NCBI GenBank assembly: GCA_035701265.1
Contig: DASSNU010000021.1
Span: 310,001-374,000, forward strand
Reading direction: 5' to 3'
Length of the DNA stretch: 64,000 nt
From: DASSNU01 sp035701265
Lineage (GTDB): Bacteria > Gemmatimonadota > Gemmatimonadetes > Gemmatimonadales > Gemmatimonadaceae
A program made the position numbers and the translations under genes. Below the pieces are notes generated by a model. It was not told the DNA's origin. It was given only the letters and a program-made list of their open reading frames with translations, and searched no databases. Shown here in pieces: positions 34,471 through 43,358 of the stretch; position 1 is the first letter of the stretch; the number at the start of each line of letters is the position of its first letter.

Positions 34471-35772
34471 ATGAGCGGCTCGTCTCCCGATCGCGCTGCA
34501 ACGAGCGCGCGGCGGGGCATTCCCGAGGGTGCAGGGCTGGAGCGCACGGTGCTGCCGAACGGCCTCACCGTCCTCTCCGAGCACATGCCGGGGGTGCGGT
34601 CGGTGGCCTTCGGCGCCTGGGTGCGCGCCGCCTCGGTCCACGAGCCCGTCGAGCGCATGGGCGTGTCGCACCTCCTCGAGCACATGGTGTTCAAGGGAAC
34701 GCCCCGGCGCAGCGCGCGCGACATCGCCCTCGCCCTCGAGGCGGTCGGCGGCTCGCTGGACGCGTACACCGCACGCGAGCACACCTCCTTCCAGGCGCGC
34801 GTGCTGGACGAGCACATGGAGCTCGCCGTCGACGTGATCGGCGATCTGATCTTCCAGCCCGCGCTCCGCCAGGACGATCTGCAACTCGAGCGACGCGTGG
34901 TGCTGGAAGAGATCAGCACCGTGGAGGACACCCCCGACGATCTCGTCTTCGAGCTCCACAACGAGACGATGTGGGGGAGCCACCCGTACGGGTACTCCAT
35001 TCTCGGGACGCGCGACACCGTGTCGTCGCTCGGTGCGAGCGAGCTGCGTGAGCTGCACGAGCGCGCGTACCATCCTCCGCAGATCGTAGTGGCCGCCGCG
35101 GGGAACGTGCGGCACGACGACCTGCTCGGCGTGCTCGAGCGCACCGGCTGGACGGCGGTGCCGCACGGCGACGCGCGCCCGCTCGTGGCGCCCCCACCCG
35201 CGGCGGCGCCACCAACCACGCGACACGTGCCGCGCGACACAGCGCAGACGCACATCGTCCTCGGCACCCCCACCGTCCCACATGCCGACCCGCGGCGCTA
35301 CGCGCTCGTGCTCACGAGCCTGGTACTGGGTGGCGGGATGAGCTCGCGGCTCTTCCAGCGCATCCGGGAGGTGCGTGGGCTCGCCTACGCGGTGCACACC
35401 TTCCAGTCATTCCTTCCGGACACGGGCGTGCACGGCGTGTACGTGGGCACGGCCCCGGAGACGGCGCGCGAGGCTGCCACTGCCATCCTGGACGAGTTGG
35501 CGCGGCTGGCCGCTAGCGGGCTGCCGGACGACGAGCTGGCCATGGGGAAGAGCCAGCTCAAGGGGCAGATCACCCTCTCTCTCGAGAGTCCCACCTCGCG
35601 GATGTATCGCGCCGCGAGCGTGGACCTCTACGACTCTCCCTACCGCCCCCTCGACGCGGTGCTCTCCGCCATCGATGCCATCACACCGGACGAGGTGCGC
35701 GCCGTGGCGGCCGAGTTCTTCGCGCCGGAGCGGCAGACGCTCCTGAGCCTGGGCCCCGAGCCCGCCGCCTGA
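34471..35772 (+). CDS. M16 family zinc peptidase (mitochondrial-processing-peptidase-like)
   Basis: This protein belongs to the pitrilysin/MPP family. The inverted zinc motif HLLEH is intact in GVSHLLEHMVFKGTPRR (about residues 66-70), with the third ligand Glu in RRVVLEEISTVEDTPDD. The C-terminal half has the usual SSRLFQRIREVRGLAYAV segment. At 433 residues it is a single-chain active form. It starts one base after the pnp stop, the common pnp-pepR order; the true substrate is unknown. Confidence 0.88.
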   Translation: MSGSSPDRAATSARRGIPEGAGLERTVLPNGLTVLSEHMPGVRSVAFGAWVRAASVHEPVERMGVSHLLEHMVFKGTPRRSARDIALALEAVGGSLDAYTAREHTSFQARVLDEHMELAVDVIGDLIFQPALRQDDLQLERRVVLEEISTVEDTPDDLVFELHNETMWGSHPYGYSILGTRDTVSSLGASELRELHERAYHPPQIVVAAAGNVRHDDLLGVLERTGWTAVPHGDARPLVAPPPAAAPPTTRHVPRDTAQTHIVLGTPTVPHADPRRYALVLTSLVLGGGMSSRLFQRIREVRGLAYAVHTFQSFLPDTGVHGVYVGTAPETAREAATAILDELARLAASGLPDDELAMGKSQLKGQITLSLESPTSRMYRAASVDLYDSPYRPLDAVLSAIDAITPDEVRAVAAEFFAPERQTLLSLGPEPAA

Positions 35773-35983
35773 GCGGCCGCTGAGCACCCGTCGCGCGCCG
35801 CGTGCGGCGTCGAGTCAGGTTCGCATCTCTGGCGTGCGAACGTGGGTGCCGTGGCGCCGCGCCGCGTGACGACGCATCATTGTGCGGTCCCGCGCCGCAG
35901 CACGACGCCGGGCCCATGCCGCCCCTCGGGCGCCAGCGTTGGCGAACCAGGGGCTTTCCCATGACCACGACACCATTCGACGT

Positions 35984-37099
35984 ATGCGCATCGGCGTTCC
36001 GAAAGAGATCAAGACGAATGAGAATCGCGTCGCCATCGTGCCGGCCGGCGCGGAAGCCCTCACGGCTGCCGGCCACACGGTCCTCATCGAGCGCGGTGCG
36101 GGTGCGGGGAGCGGCTTCCCCGACGAGGCCTACGAGCGGGCTGGCGCCACGATCGTCCCCGAGGTCGACGCCGTCTGGCGCGACGCCGACATGATCGTGA
36201 AGGTGAAGGAGCCCATCGCCCCCGAGTGGCCGCGCATGCGCAAGGGGCAGACGGTCTTCACGTACTTTCACTTCGCCGCCGACGAGCGCCTCACGCGCGC
36301 GTGCATGGAGAGCGGCGCCGTGTGCATCGCGTACGAGACGGTGGAGCTCCCGTCGCGCGAGCTGCCGCTGCTCACACCCATGTCCGAGGTGGCGGGGAGA
36401 ATGGCGGTACAGGAAGGCGCCAAGTATCTGGAGAAGCTCCACGGCGGGCGTGGCGTGCTGCTGGGCGGCGTGCCCGGTGTCGCACCCGGCAAGGTGGTCG
36501 TGCTGGGCGGGGGTGTGGTGGGGACCAACGCCGCCAAGATGGCCGCCGGGCTCGGCGCGCAGGTCGTGATTCTCGACATCTCGCTCGACCGGCTGCGCTA
36601 CCTGTCCGACGTGATGCCGGCCAACGTGATGCTCATCCACTCGAACCGGCACGTCCTTCTGGACGAGATCTCCTCGGCCGATCTGGTGATCGGCGCGGTG
36701 CTGGTCACCGGCGCCAAGGCGCCGCGCCTGGTGCGGCGCGAGGATCTCAAGGTCATGCAGCCAGGCTCGGTGATCGTCGACGTCGCCATCGACCAGGGCG
36801 GGTGCGTGGAGACCATTCATGCCACGACGCACGAGAACCCGGTGTTCGAGGTGGACGGCGTCATCCACTATGGCGTAGCCAACATGCCGGGGGGCGTGCC
36901 ACGCACGTCCACGCTGGCGCTCACGAACGCCACCTTCCCCTACGCCCTGCAGATCGCCAACAAGGGGTGGAAGCGGGCGCTGCGCGAGAACCCCTCCCTC
37001 ATGAAGGGTCTGAACATCGTGGAGGGGACGGTGACCTACGCGGCGGTGGCGGAGGCGTTCGGGTTGCCGTCCAAACCGGCGGAGAGCTTCCTGAGCTGA
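35984..37099 (+). CDS. ald: Alanine dehydrogenase
   Basis: The enzyme interconverts L-alanine and pyruvate plus ammonia with NAD. MRIGVPKEIKTNENRVA at the start, KVKEP (substrate Lys), YFHFAADE, and the NAD-binding GGGVVGTNAAKMAAGLGAQV are diagnostic, with NMPGGVPRTSTLALTNAT near the C-terminus. At 371 residues it matches the family exactly, which fixes the ATG at 35984. A 211-nt gap with no recognised element precedes it, so it may have its own promoter. Confidence 0.94.
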   Translation: MRIGVPKEIKTNENRVAIVPAGAEALTAAGHTVLIERGAGAGSGFPDEAYERAGATIVPEVDAVWRDADMIVKVKEPIAPEWPRMRKGQTVFTYFHFAADERLTRACMESGAVCIAYETVELPSRELPLLTPMSEVAGRMAVQEGAKYLEKLHGGRGVLLGGVPGVAPGKVVVLGGGVVGTNAAKMAAGLGAQVVILDISLDRLRYLSDVMPANVMLIHSNRHVLLDEISSADLVIGAVLVTGAKAPRLVRREDLKVMQPGSVIVDVAIDQGGCVETIHATTHENPVFEVDGVIHYGVANMPGGVPRTSTLALTNATFPYALQIANKGWKRALRENPSLMKGLNIVEGTVTYAAVAEAFGLPSKPAESFLS

Positions 37100-37107
37100 G
37101 GTCGGTG

Positions 37108-37137
37108 GCGTGGCGCGAGGTATGACACGCGCCACGC
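37108..37137. terminator. Perfect 10-bp hairpin after ald
   Basis: GCGTGGCGCG (37108-37117) and CGCGCCACGC (37128-37137) with a 10-nt loop, 9 nt after the ald stop. No T-run follows. Position suggests a transcript end. Confidence 0.5.
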
Positions 37138-37277
37138 ACTCGATCGTCCTTCACAGGACCGCGCTGGCGAACGTGCCGGCGAGGGAGACGCGAGACGTCC
37201 GCTCAGTGCCACGCCGCCACGCCGCGGGTCCGGCACACAGGGCGCGACAACACGCTAGGTGCTGGCGCGCCAACGCC

Positions 37278-37306
37278 TTGCCCGTGGCCAACGAGCGGAC
37301 TAGTTT
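37278..37306 (+). promoter_or_regulatory. Candidate promoter of the mreB operon
   Basis: TTGCCC (37278-37283), 17 nt and TAGTTT (37301-37306) stand 67 nt before the mreB start in the 273-nt gap after ald. Spacing is ideal and the hexamers are fair. Confidence 0.4.
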
Positions 37307-37372
37307 CCGACGCGGGCTCACGCCTCCCTCCCGCCGCATCCGCCGTTCCGAAACGACCGAGCCATCATCTCC

Positions 37373-38410
37373 ATGAAGTTGCCCTTCCTGAAGGGCGGAT
37401 CGCTGTTCCCCGCGAACGCGATCGCCGTTGATCTGGGGACCGCAAACACGCTGATCTACGTGAAGGGGGAGGGCATCGTGCTCAACGAGCCCTCCGTCGT
37501 CGCGGTCGACCGCGCCTCCGGCAGTATCAAGGGCGTGGGCCTCGAGGCCAAACGCATGCTCGGCCGCACGCCGGAAGGGGTGCTCGCGGTGCGCCCCATG
37601 AAGGATGGCGTGATTGCCGACTTCGACATCACCGAGCGCATGCTGCGCTACTTCCTCGAGATGATCATCGACCGGCGGATCTTCAAGATCAAACCGCGCG
37701 TGATCGTGTGCGTGCCGTCGGGGATCACCGAGGTGGAGAAGCGCGCCGTGCGCGACTCGGCCATGGGCGCCGGCTCGAAAGAGGTGTACATGGTGGCCGA
37801 GCCGATGGCGGCGGCGATCGGTGTGGGGCTGCCGGTGGAGACGCCGACCGGTAACATGGTCATCGACATCGGTGGCGGCACCACGGAGATCGCCGTCATC
37901 GCGCTCTCCGGCATCGTGAGCGATACCTCCATTCGCACCGGCGGCGATGAGCTCGACACCGCCATCGTGCAGTTCATGCGCAAGAACTACAACCTGCTCA
38001 TCGGCGAGCCCACCGCCGAGCAGATCAAGATCCAGATCGGATCGGCGGCTCCGGTGGGCGAAGAGCGAGAGATGGAAGTGAAGGGGCGCGACCTGGTGTC
38101 CGGCATCCCGAAGACGGTGCGCGTGCACTCGTCGGAGATCCGTGAGGCGATCCAGGAGCCGATTCAACAGATCGTGGACGCGGTGCGCCGCGCTCTCGAG
38201 ATCACCCCGCCCGAGCTGGCCAGCGACATCGTCGACCGCGGGATCGTGATGACCGGTGGCGGCGCGCTCATCCGCGGACTCGACCTCCTGCTGAGCCAGG
38301 AGACCAACCTGCCCATCCACGTGGACGAGGATCCCCTCACCTGCGTGGTGCGCGGAACAGGGAAGATCCTGGACGACGAGGAGAAGTACGGGTCCGTACT
38401 CTCCGCCTGA
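37373..38410 (+). CDS. mreB: Rod-shape-determining actin homologue MreB
   Basis: MreB polymerises on ATP under the inner membrane and guides lateral wall synthesis. The actin-fold motifs are clear: phosphate-1 IAVDLGTANTLIYVKG, phosphate-2 MVIDIGGGTTEIAVI, and adenosine loop GIVMTGGGALIRGL. At 345 residues it has normal length. The ATG at 37373 is the first of a run mreB-mreC-mreD-mrdA-rodA, so the cell is probably a rod. Confidence 0.95.
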   Translation: MKLPFLKGGSLFPANAIAVDLGTANTLIYVKGEGIVLNEPSVVAVDRASGSIKGVGLEAKRMLGRTPEGVLAVRPMKDGVIADFDITERMLRYFLEMIIDRRIFKIKPRVIVCVPSGITEVEKRAVRDSAMGAGSKEVYMVAEPMAAAIGVGLPVETPTGNMVIDIGGGTTEIAVIALSGIVSDTSIRTGGDELDTAIVQFMRKNYNLLIGEPTAEQIKIQIGSAAPVGEEREMEVKGRDLVSGIPKTVRVHSSEIREAIQEPIQQIVDAVRRALEITPPELASDIVDRGIVMTGGGALIRGLDLLLSQETNLPIHVDEDPLTCVVRGTGKILDDEEKYGSVLSA

Positions 38411-38418
38411 GCGCCGGC

Positions 38419-39708
38419 GTGCCGTCAGCTGCGCGTGCGTTCACCCGGCGGGATTCGCTCCTCTTCGTCGTGAGTCTCGTGCTGTCGCTCGTGGCGCTCG
38501 GTCTGCCGCCGCACCTGCGACAGCCGGTGGCCGCGGCGCTGCGTCGCTCCGTGCTCGCGCCGCTCGTCTCTCTCCAGCGCTCCGCGGAGCTCACGCATGA
38601 GGCGTGGCGCACGCGCGAGCAGCGCCAGGAAGCGCGTGACAGCGTGGCGTTGCGCGCAATGCGCTTCACCGACGTCGAGAATGAGAACGCGCATCTGCGC
38701 CGTCTTCTCGGTCTCGGACGCCAGCTCCAGTGGGGGTTCGTTCCGGCGGAAGTGATGCGCGCGCCGGGTGGCGCCGAGCCGTACGCGATCACGCTCTCGG
38801 CCGGCGCGAACGCGGGGATCGCGCCGTACAGTCCGATCGTGGCGCCCAACGGACTCGTCGGGATGGTGCGCACCGTCGATCCGTCGATGAGCATCGGGAT
38901 CATGTTTGCGCATCCGGACTTCCGCGCCAGCGCGATGTCAGAGGATGGCAGCGCGTTCGGCATCGTGGCGGCGCATCAGGGAAGCGATCCGGAGCGCTTT
39001 CTCCTCGAGTTGCGCGGCGTGCCGGTGCGCAACTCGCTGGCGCCCGGTACGCTGATCGTCACCTCCGGCCTGGGCGGCGTGTACCCGCGCGGCATTCCGC
39101 TCGGCACCGTGCTCGGCGAGCTGAAGACCGCAGAGGTATGGGAGCGCACATATCTCCTGCGCCCCACCGTGACTCCGGTGGACCTCAGCTCGGTGATGGT
39201 CCTGCTGCCGCGGCGCGTGACCGCAGGGGTGGCACCCGTGTGGGCTACGGGGCGCGGCGTGGATTCCGCCGTGCGCAGCATCGTGCACGCGGGCGATTCG
39301 CTCGCGCGCGCGGCGGTAGCCGAGCGTCCGCCGGAGAGCGGAGTGGAGCGCGCGGCGGTCCCCGTTCCCGTCACGCGCGACACGGCCCGGCACGACGCTC
39401 CGAGCCGCACGCCTGCCGTGCGCCCTCCCGCCGACAGCGGGCGGCGCGACACGACCCGCCGAGAGACCGCACGCCGCGACACGACCCGGCGTGAAGCGCC
39501 GCACGATACGGCGCGGCGAGATACGACGCGGCGAGATACGACGCGGCGAGATACCACGCGCTCGGCGAGCGCACGCCCAGACAGCGCACGGCTGGGCAGC
39601 AGCCAGCCCACGGGCGCGCGTCGCGACAGCGGAGGCGCCGCCACGACGGTGCCACACGACAGTCTCACCGCCAGCACACGCGACTCCATCCCATCGAGGC
39701 TCCCGTGA
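38419..39708 (+). CDS. mreC: Rod-shape protein MreC with repetitive Arg/Asp/Thr tail
   Basis: MreC is a periplasmic scaffold of the elongasome. There is one N-terminal membrane segment (about 13-30), a coiled-coil (about 50-95) and the beta-rich MreC core to about residue 270. The remaining 160 residues are unusual: Arg/Asp/Thr/Pro/Ala-rich with many RRDTT units, periplasmic by topology, highly charged and probably disordered. E. coli MreC has 367 residues, so the tail accounts for the extra length. The start is a GTG 8 nt after the mreB stop. Confidence 0.9.
   Translation: MPSAARAFTRRDSLLFVVSLVLSLVALGLPPHLRQPVAAALRRSVLAPLVSLQRSAELTHEAWRTREQRQEARDSVALRAMRFTDVENENAHLRRLLGLGRQLQWGFVPAEVMRAPGGAEPYAITLSAGANAGIAPYSPIVAPNGLVGMVRTVDPSMSIGIMFAHPDFRASAMSEDGSAFGIVAAHQGSDPERFLLELRGVPVRNSLAPGTLIVTSGLGGVYPRGIPLGTVLGELKTAEVWERTYLLRPTVTPVDLSSVMVLLPRRVTAGVAPVWATGRGVDSAVRSIVHAGDSLARAAVAERPPESGVERAAVPVPVTRDTARHDAPSRTPAVRPPADSGRRDTTRRETARRDTTRREAPHDTARRDTTRRDTTRRDTTRSASARPDSARLGSSQPTGARRDSGGAATTVPHDSLTASTRDSIPSRLP
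39514..39558 (+). repeat. Three tandem 15-bp repeats coding RRDTT
   Basis: CGGCGAGATACGACG occurs at 39514-39528 and 39529-39543, and with one change at 39544-39558. They lie in the mreC tail; degenerate copies of the same peptide unit occur from about 39440 on, so the array has grown by slippage in frame. Confidence 0.85.
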
Positions 39709-40193
39709 GAGGGTGGGATACGGTTCGCCTGGCGTTCGTGTTCGTGCTGCTGCTCGTGCTGCACTTCACCATTCGCCCGCTCCTGGGATGGCGTGTCGAG
39801 CCGGACTTCCTGATCATCGGTGTGCTGCTCGTCGCCATTCGCGTGCGCCCCGGCACCGCCGCGCTGGTCGGCTTTGTCACCGGTCTCATGGTGGATTCGC
39901 TCGCGCTCGAGCACTTCGGCGCAGTAGCGCTGGCGACGAGCATCGTGGCCTTCTCGGCATCCTGGCTCAAGGCCGTCTTCTTTGCCGATGACGTGGTGCT
40001 GAACGCATTTTTCTTTTTTCTGGGCAAGTGGGCGCTGGACATCCTCCTGGTGCTGATCGCGCACCGCGCGTTGGGGGGTGACGCGGTGATGCAGGTGCTG
40101 GTGTGGTCGCCGCTGGCGGCGATGATGACCGCGCTAGCCGGTCTCGCGGCGATCGTCATCCTGCGCCCTGTGTTGAGCAGGTCGGTCACATGA
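39705..40193 (+). CDS. mreD: Rod-shape protein MreD
   Basis: MreD is an integral membrane partner of MreC. The 162-residue protein has five hydrophobic helices and the family's early pattern (LLVLHFTIRPLLGWRVEPDFLIIGVLLVAIR), with GFVTGLMVDSLALEHFGAVAL. The GTG start overlaps the mreC stop as GTGA. Sequence conservation in this family is low; assignment is mainly by topology and position. Confidence 0.85.
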   Translation: MRGWDTVRLAFVFVLLLVLHFTIRPLLGWRVEPDFLIIGVLLVAIRVRPGTAALVGFVTGLMVDSLALEHFGAVALATSIVAFSASWLKAVFFADDVVLNAFFFFLGKWALDILLVLIAHRALGGDAVMQVLVWSPLAAMMTALAGLAAIVILRPVLSRSVT

Positions 40194-41962
40194 GCTTTCA
40201 TCCGAACGACATCGCGCGGCGCGGTCAGACGGCCACGATCCTCGTGGGGCTCGTGTATTTCCTGCTCGTGGCGGCGTTCTTCCGCACGCAGATTCTGGAG
40301 AACTCGCGCTACGCGTTGCAGTCGGAGGAGAACCGGCTGCGCGAGGTACCGCTCCCCGCGCCGCGCGGCGTCATCTACGATCGCGCGGGGCGGGTCATCG
40401 CCGAGAGCGTGCCCGGGTACTCCGTGTCGATGTTGAGCCCCACCGCCGATTCGCTCCAGGCGAATCTCCATCGCCTGGCCGATCTGATCCACCTGTCGGA
40501 CGACCAGATCACGAGCGCGGTGCGCCGCTACCGGCGCGCGCCCAACCGTCCCACTGCCATCCTGAGCGATGCGCCCTTCGACGTGGTGTCGGTGCTGGAG
40601 GAGCATCGGGTGGATTTCCCGGGGCTGATCATCCAGTCGGCGCCCAAGCGCTACTATCCCGACGGGTCCGTGGTGGCACCGTTCGTGGGTTATGTGGGTG
40701 AAATCACCGAGGCGGAGCTCGCGCTGCCGGCATACAAGAACTACAAGGCCGGCCAGCAACTGGGGAAAGGGGGACTGGAGAAGGAGTACGAGAGCCGGCT
40801 GCGCGGACAGGAGGGCGTGCGGTTCGTGGAGGTCGACGCGCACGGACGCGTGGTACGGAACGGCGGCGCGCGCCGCGACCTGCTCCCGGTGCCGGGGCCG
40901 CCGCTGTACACGAACATCGATCTCGACCTGCAGCGCTACGTCGCCAACATCTTCGGCGACTCGCTGCAAGGCGGCGCGATCGCGCTCGAGCCGAGCACGG
41001 GGGCCGTGCTCGCGCTGTACAGCGCACCCACGTGGGACCCCAACCGCTTCGTGGGCGGCATCCCCGCCGACTACTGGAAGGAGCTGAACGAGGACCCGCG
41101 CCATCCGCTGTACAACAAGGTCATCCAGGGGCGCTACCCGCCGGGATCCACCTTCAAGCTCGCCACCGCGGTCGTGGCGCTGCAGGCCGGCGCGGTGACG
41201 CTGGATGAGCACATGCCGCAGCCATGCACGGGTGGCTTCGTGTTCGGCTCGCGCTACTTCCGCTGCTGGAACCACCAGGGGCATGGCGACATCTCGCTGG
41301 CGCGGGCCATCGAGGTCTCGTGCGACGTGTACTTCTACCAGCTCGGGCTCAAGCTCGGTCTCGCGCGACTCATCGCCGGAGGCGTCTCTCTCAACTTCGA
41401 CAAGAAGAGCGGGATCGACCTGCCCGACGAGACGACGTCGCGCTTCCCGTACGCGGTGGACTACTACAATCGCCGCTACGGCCCACGCGGATGGACGAAC
41501 GCGGTGGCGCTGAATCTGGCCATCGGGCAGGGAGAGAACGACCAGACGGTGGCCAACATGGCGCGCTTCTACACCGCGCTGGCGACGGACGGTGAGGAAG
41601 CGCGCCCGGTGATCGCGCGCGGCGAGGAGCATCGCCAGCGCATCTTCCAGTTGACCGATGAGCAGATGGCCGGGCTCCGCAACGCGCTCGCCGGAGTCGT
41701 CGCCGCCGGCGGGACGGCGGGGAGCGCGGCCATCCAGGGGCTCGTGCTCGCCGGCAAGACGGGCTCGGCGCAGAACGCGCAGGACCCACTGCACGATCAC
41801 GCCTGGTTCGTCGGCTTCGCGCCGGCGTCCGATCCGAAAATCGTCGTCGCGGTGCTGATCGAGTTCGGCGAGCATGGCACGCGTGCCGCGCGCATCGCGT
41901 CCAAGATCATCGAGCACTATCTCCGCGCGTCTCCCGCGCAGTACCTGAGCACCGAAGGATGA
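40190..41962 (+). CDS. mrdA: Penicillin-binding protein 2 (elongation transpeptidase)
   Basis: PBP2 cross-links lateral-wall peptidoglycan. It has one N-terminal membrane helix (about 15-33), the dimerisation/pedestal region beginning PAPRGVIYDRAGRVIAES, and a C-terminal transpeptidase domain with PGSTFK (Ser320 and Lys323), Ser377-Cys-Asp379 as the second motif and Lys523-Thr-Gly. The SCD form of the SxN motif is common in this subclass. Length 590 is normal. The ATG overlaps mreD (ATGA). It should work with RodA encoded next. Confidence 0.94.
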   Translation: MSFHPNDIARRGQTATILVGLVYFLLVAAFFRTQILENSRYALQSEENRLREVPLPAPRGVIYDRAGRVIAESVPGYSVSMLSPTADSLQANLHRLADLIHLSDDQITSAVRRYRRAPNRPTAILSDAPFDVVSVLEEHRVDFPGLIIQSAPKRYYPDGSVVAPFVGYVGEITEAELALPAYKNYKAGQQLGKGGLEKEYESRLRGQEGVRFVEVDAHGRVVRNGGARRDLLPVPGPPLYTNIDLDLQRYVANIFGDSLQGGAIALEPSTGAVLALYSAPTWDPNRFVGGIPADYWKELNEDPRHPLYNKVIQGRYPPGSTFKLATAVVALQAGAVTLDEHMPQPCTGGFVFGSRYFRCWNHQGHGDISLARAIEVSCDVYFYQLGLKLGLARLIAGGVSLNFDKKSGIDLPDETTSRFPYAVDYYNRRYGPRGWTNAVALNLAIGQGENDQTVANMARFYTALATDGEEARPVIARGEEHRQRIFQLTDEQMAGLRNALAGVVAAGGTAGSAAIQGLVLAGKTGSAQNAQDPLHDHAWFVGFAPASDPKIVVAVLIEFGEHGTRAARIASKIIEHYLRASPAQYLSTEG

Positions 41963-43212
41963 GCCCGCGCCGGATTCTGGCCGACTGGCCGCTGGTGGGC
42001 ACCGCGCTGCTGCTCTCCCTCTACGGCATCGCGACCGTCTACTCCGCAGGACAGACGGACGTCCCCACCGTCGCTGCGCATGCCTGGCGCCAGCAGATCA
42101 TCTGGCTCGGCATCGCTCTTGTTGGTGCGGCCATCGCGAGCCGCGCGTCGGTGCGGCTCATCGACTGGTTCACCGTTCCCGCGTACGTGCTCACCGTGCT
42201 CCTTCTCGTGGCGACGCTCGTGATAGGCACGGGCGCCGGCACCGCGGCGAGCAGCAAGAGCTGGATCGCCATCGGCGGCATCCGGCTGGGACAGCCGTCG
42301 GAGCTCGCCAAGGTGACGGTGGTGTTGATGCTCGCGCGCGTGCTCGCCGCGCGCCGCGAATCTCCGCGATCGCTGCTCGAGTTGTGGAAGCCGTCCGTCG
42401 TGGTGCTGGTGCCGTGGGTGCTCATCATGCGCCAGCCCGACCTGGGGACCGGCATCGTGTTCATCGGGATCTTCTTCGCGATGCTCTTCTGGTCCGGTGT
42501 CCCGCTCCCTCTCCTGGTGCTGCTCGCGTCACCCGCGGTAAGTCTCATTCTCGCGTTCAACACCAGCCTGTGGGGTGCGTGGTTCCTGCTGCTGCTCGCG
42601 CTCGTGCTCTGGTATCGCCCCTTCCTGCTGGAAGGGGTGGTGCTCATGCTCACGAACGTGGTGATGGGCGTGGTGGCGCCCATCGTGTGGGACAAGCTCG
42701 CGCCCTACCAACGACACCGGCTGCTCGTCTTCCTGGATCCCACCATCGATCCGCGCGCCGCGGGGTGGCACGTCATCCAGTCGCAGGTGGCCATCGGCTC
42801 GGGCGGATGGTTCGGCACCGGATGGCTCGAGGGGACGCAGAAGCGCCTCGCCTTTCTGCCTGCGCAGCACACGGATTTCATCTTCGCCGTCGTGGGAGAG
42901 GAGCTGGGATTCCTGGGCGTGATCGTGGCGCTCTCGCTGTTCGCGTTTCTCCTCCTGCGCGCCATCCGCGTGTCGTCGCGCGCCAACGACGCGTTCAGCA
43001 GCCTCGTGGCGTTCGGGCTGGCGGCGAGCTGGCTGGTGCACATCGTGGTGAACGTGGGGATGACGCTCAACCTGATGCCGATCACCGGCATCCCACTTCC
43101 GTTCTTCAGCTACGGCGGCTCCTTCCTGCTGGCGAGTTGGCTGTCGGTGGCGCTGCTGCTGCGCATCTCGAGCGAAGGACGCGGTACCGCGTTGGGCGAC
43201 CTGCGCGGCTGA
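41959..43212 (+). CDS. rodA: SEDS glycosyltransferase RodA
   Basis: RodA polymerises lipid II into glycan strands with PBP2. The 417-residue membrane protein has about ten hydrophobic segments. SEDS signatures: KSWIAIGGIRLGQPSELAK, RQPDLGTGIVF, and near the end GLAASWLVHIVVNVGMTLNLMPITGIPLPFFSYGGSFL (named only in part here). ATGA overlap with mrdA. The 146-nt gap after it contains nothing recognised. Confidence 0.94.
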   Translation: MSPRRILADWPLVGTALLLSLYGIATVYSAGQTDVPTVAAHAWRQQIIWLGIALVGAAIASRASVRLIDWFTVPAYVLTVLLLVATLVIGTGAGTAASSKSWIAIGGIRLGQPSELAKVTVVLMLARVLAARRESPRSLLELWKPSVVVLVPWVLIMRQPDLGTGIVFIGIFFAMLFWSGVPLPLLVLLASPAVSLILAFNTSLWGAWFLLLLALVLWYRPFLLEGVVLMLTNVVMGVVAPIVWDKLAPYQRHRLLVFLDPTIDPRAAGWHVIQSQVAIGSGGWFGTGWLEGTQKRLAFLPAQHTDFIFAVVGEELGFLGVIVALSLFAFLLLRAIRVSSRANDAFSSLVAFGLAASWLVHIVVNVGMTLNLMPITGIPLPFFSYGGSFLLASWLSVALLLRISSEGRGTALGDLRG

Positions 43213-43358
43213 CGCTCGCGCTCACCGGCGGGCGCTCCGGCGGGTCGCTGTATCCGCGACGCGTACCAGGGCTGCCCTCTCGCACGTCCGCCCAGCCGTA
43301 CACGCCCCCGGGGCACGCGCACTTGCTGCGCATCACCGCGTGGCACCACATTTCCTGA

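Noticed and set aside
31911..35273. Very long open frame (over 1,100 codons) on the minus strand opposite pnp and the M16 protease
   Set aside because: It mirrors two unmistakable plus-strand genes; high GC removes stop codons from the antisense frame. The translation is His/Arg/Gly-rich without domains.
39514..39558. CRISPR-like short array
   Set aside because: The repeats are directly adjacent with no spacers and lie in frame within mreC.
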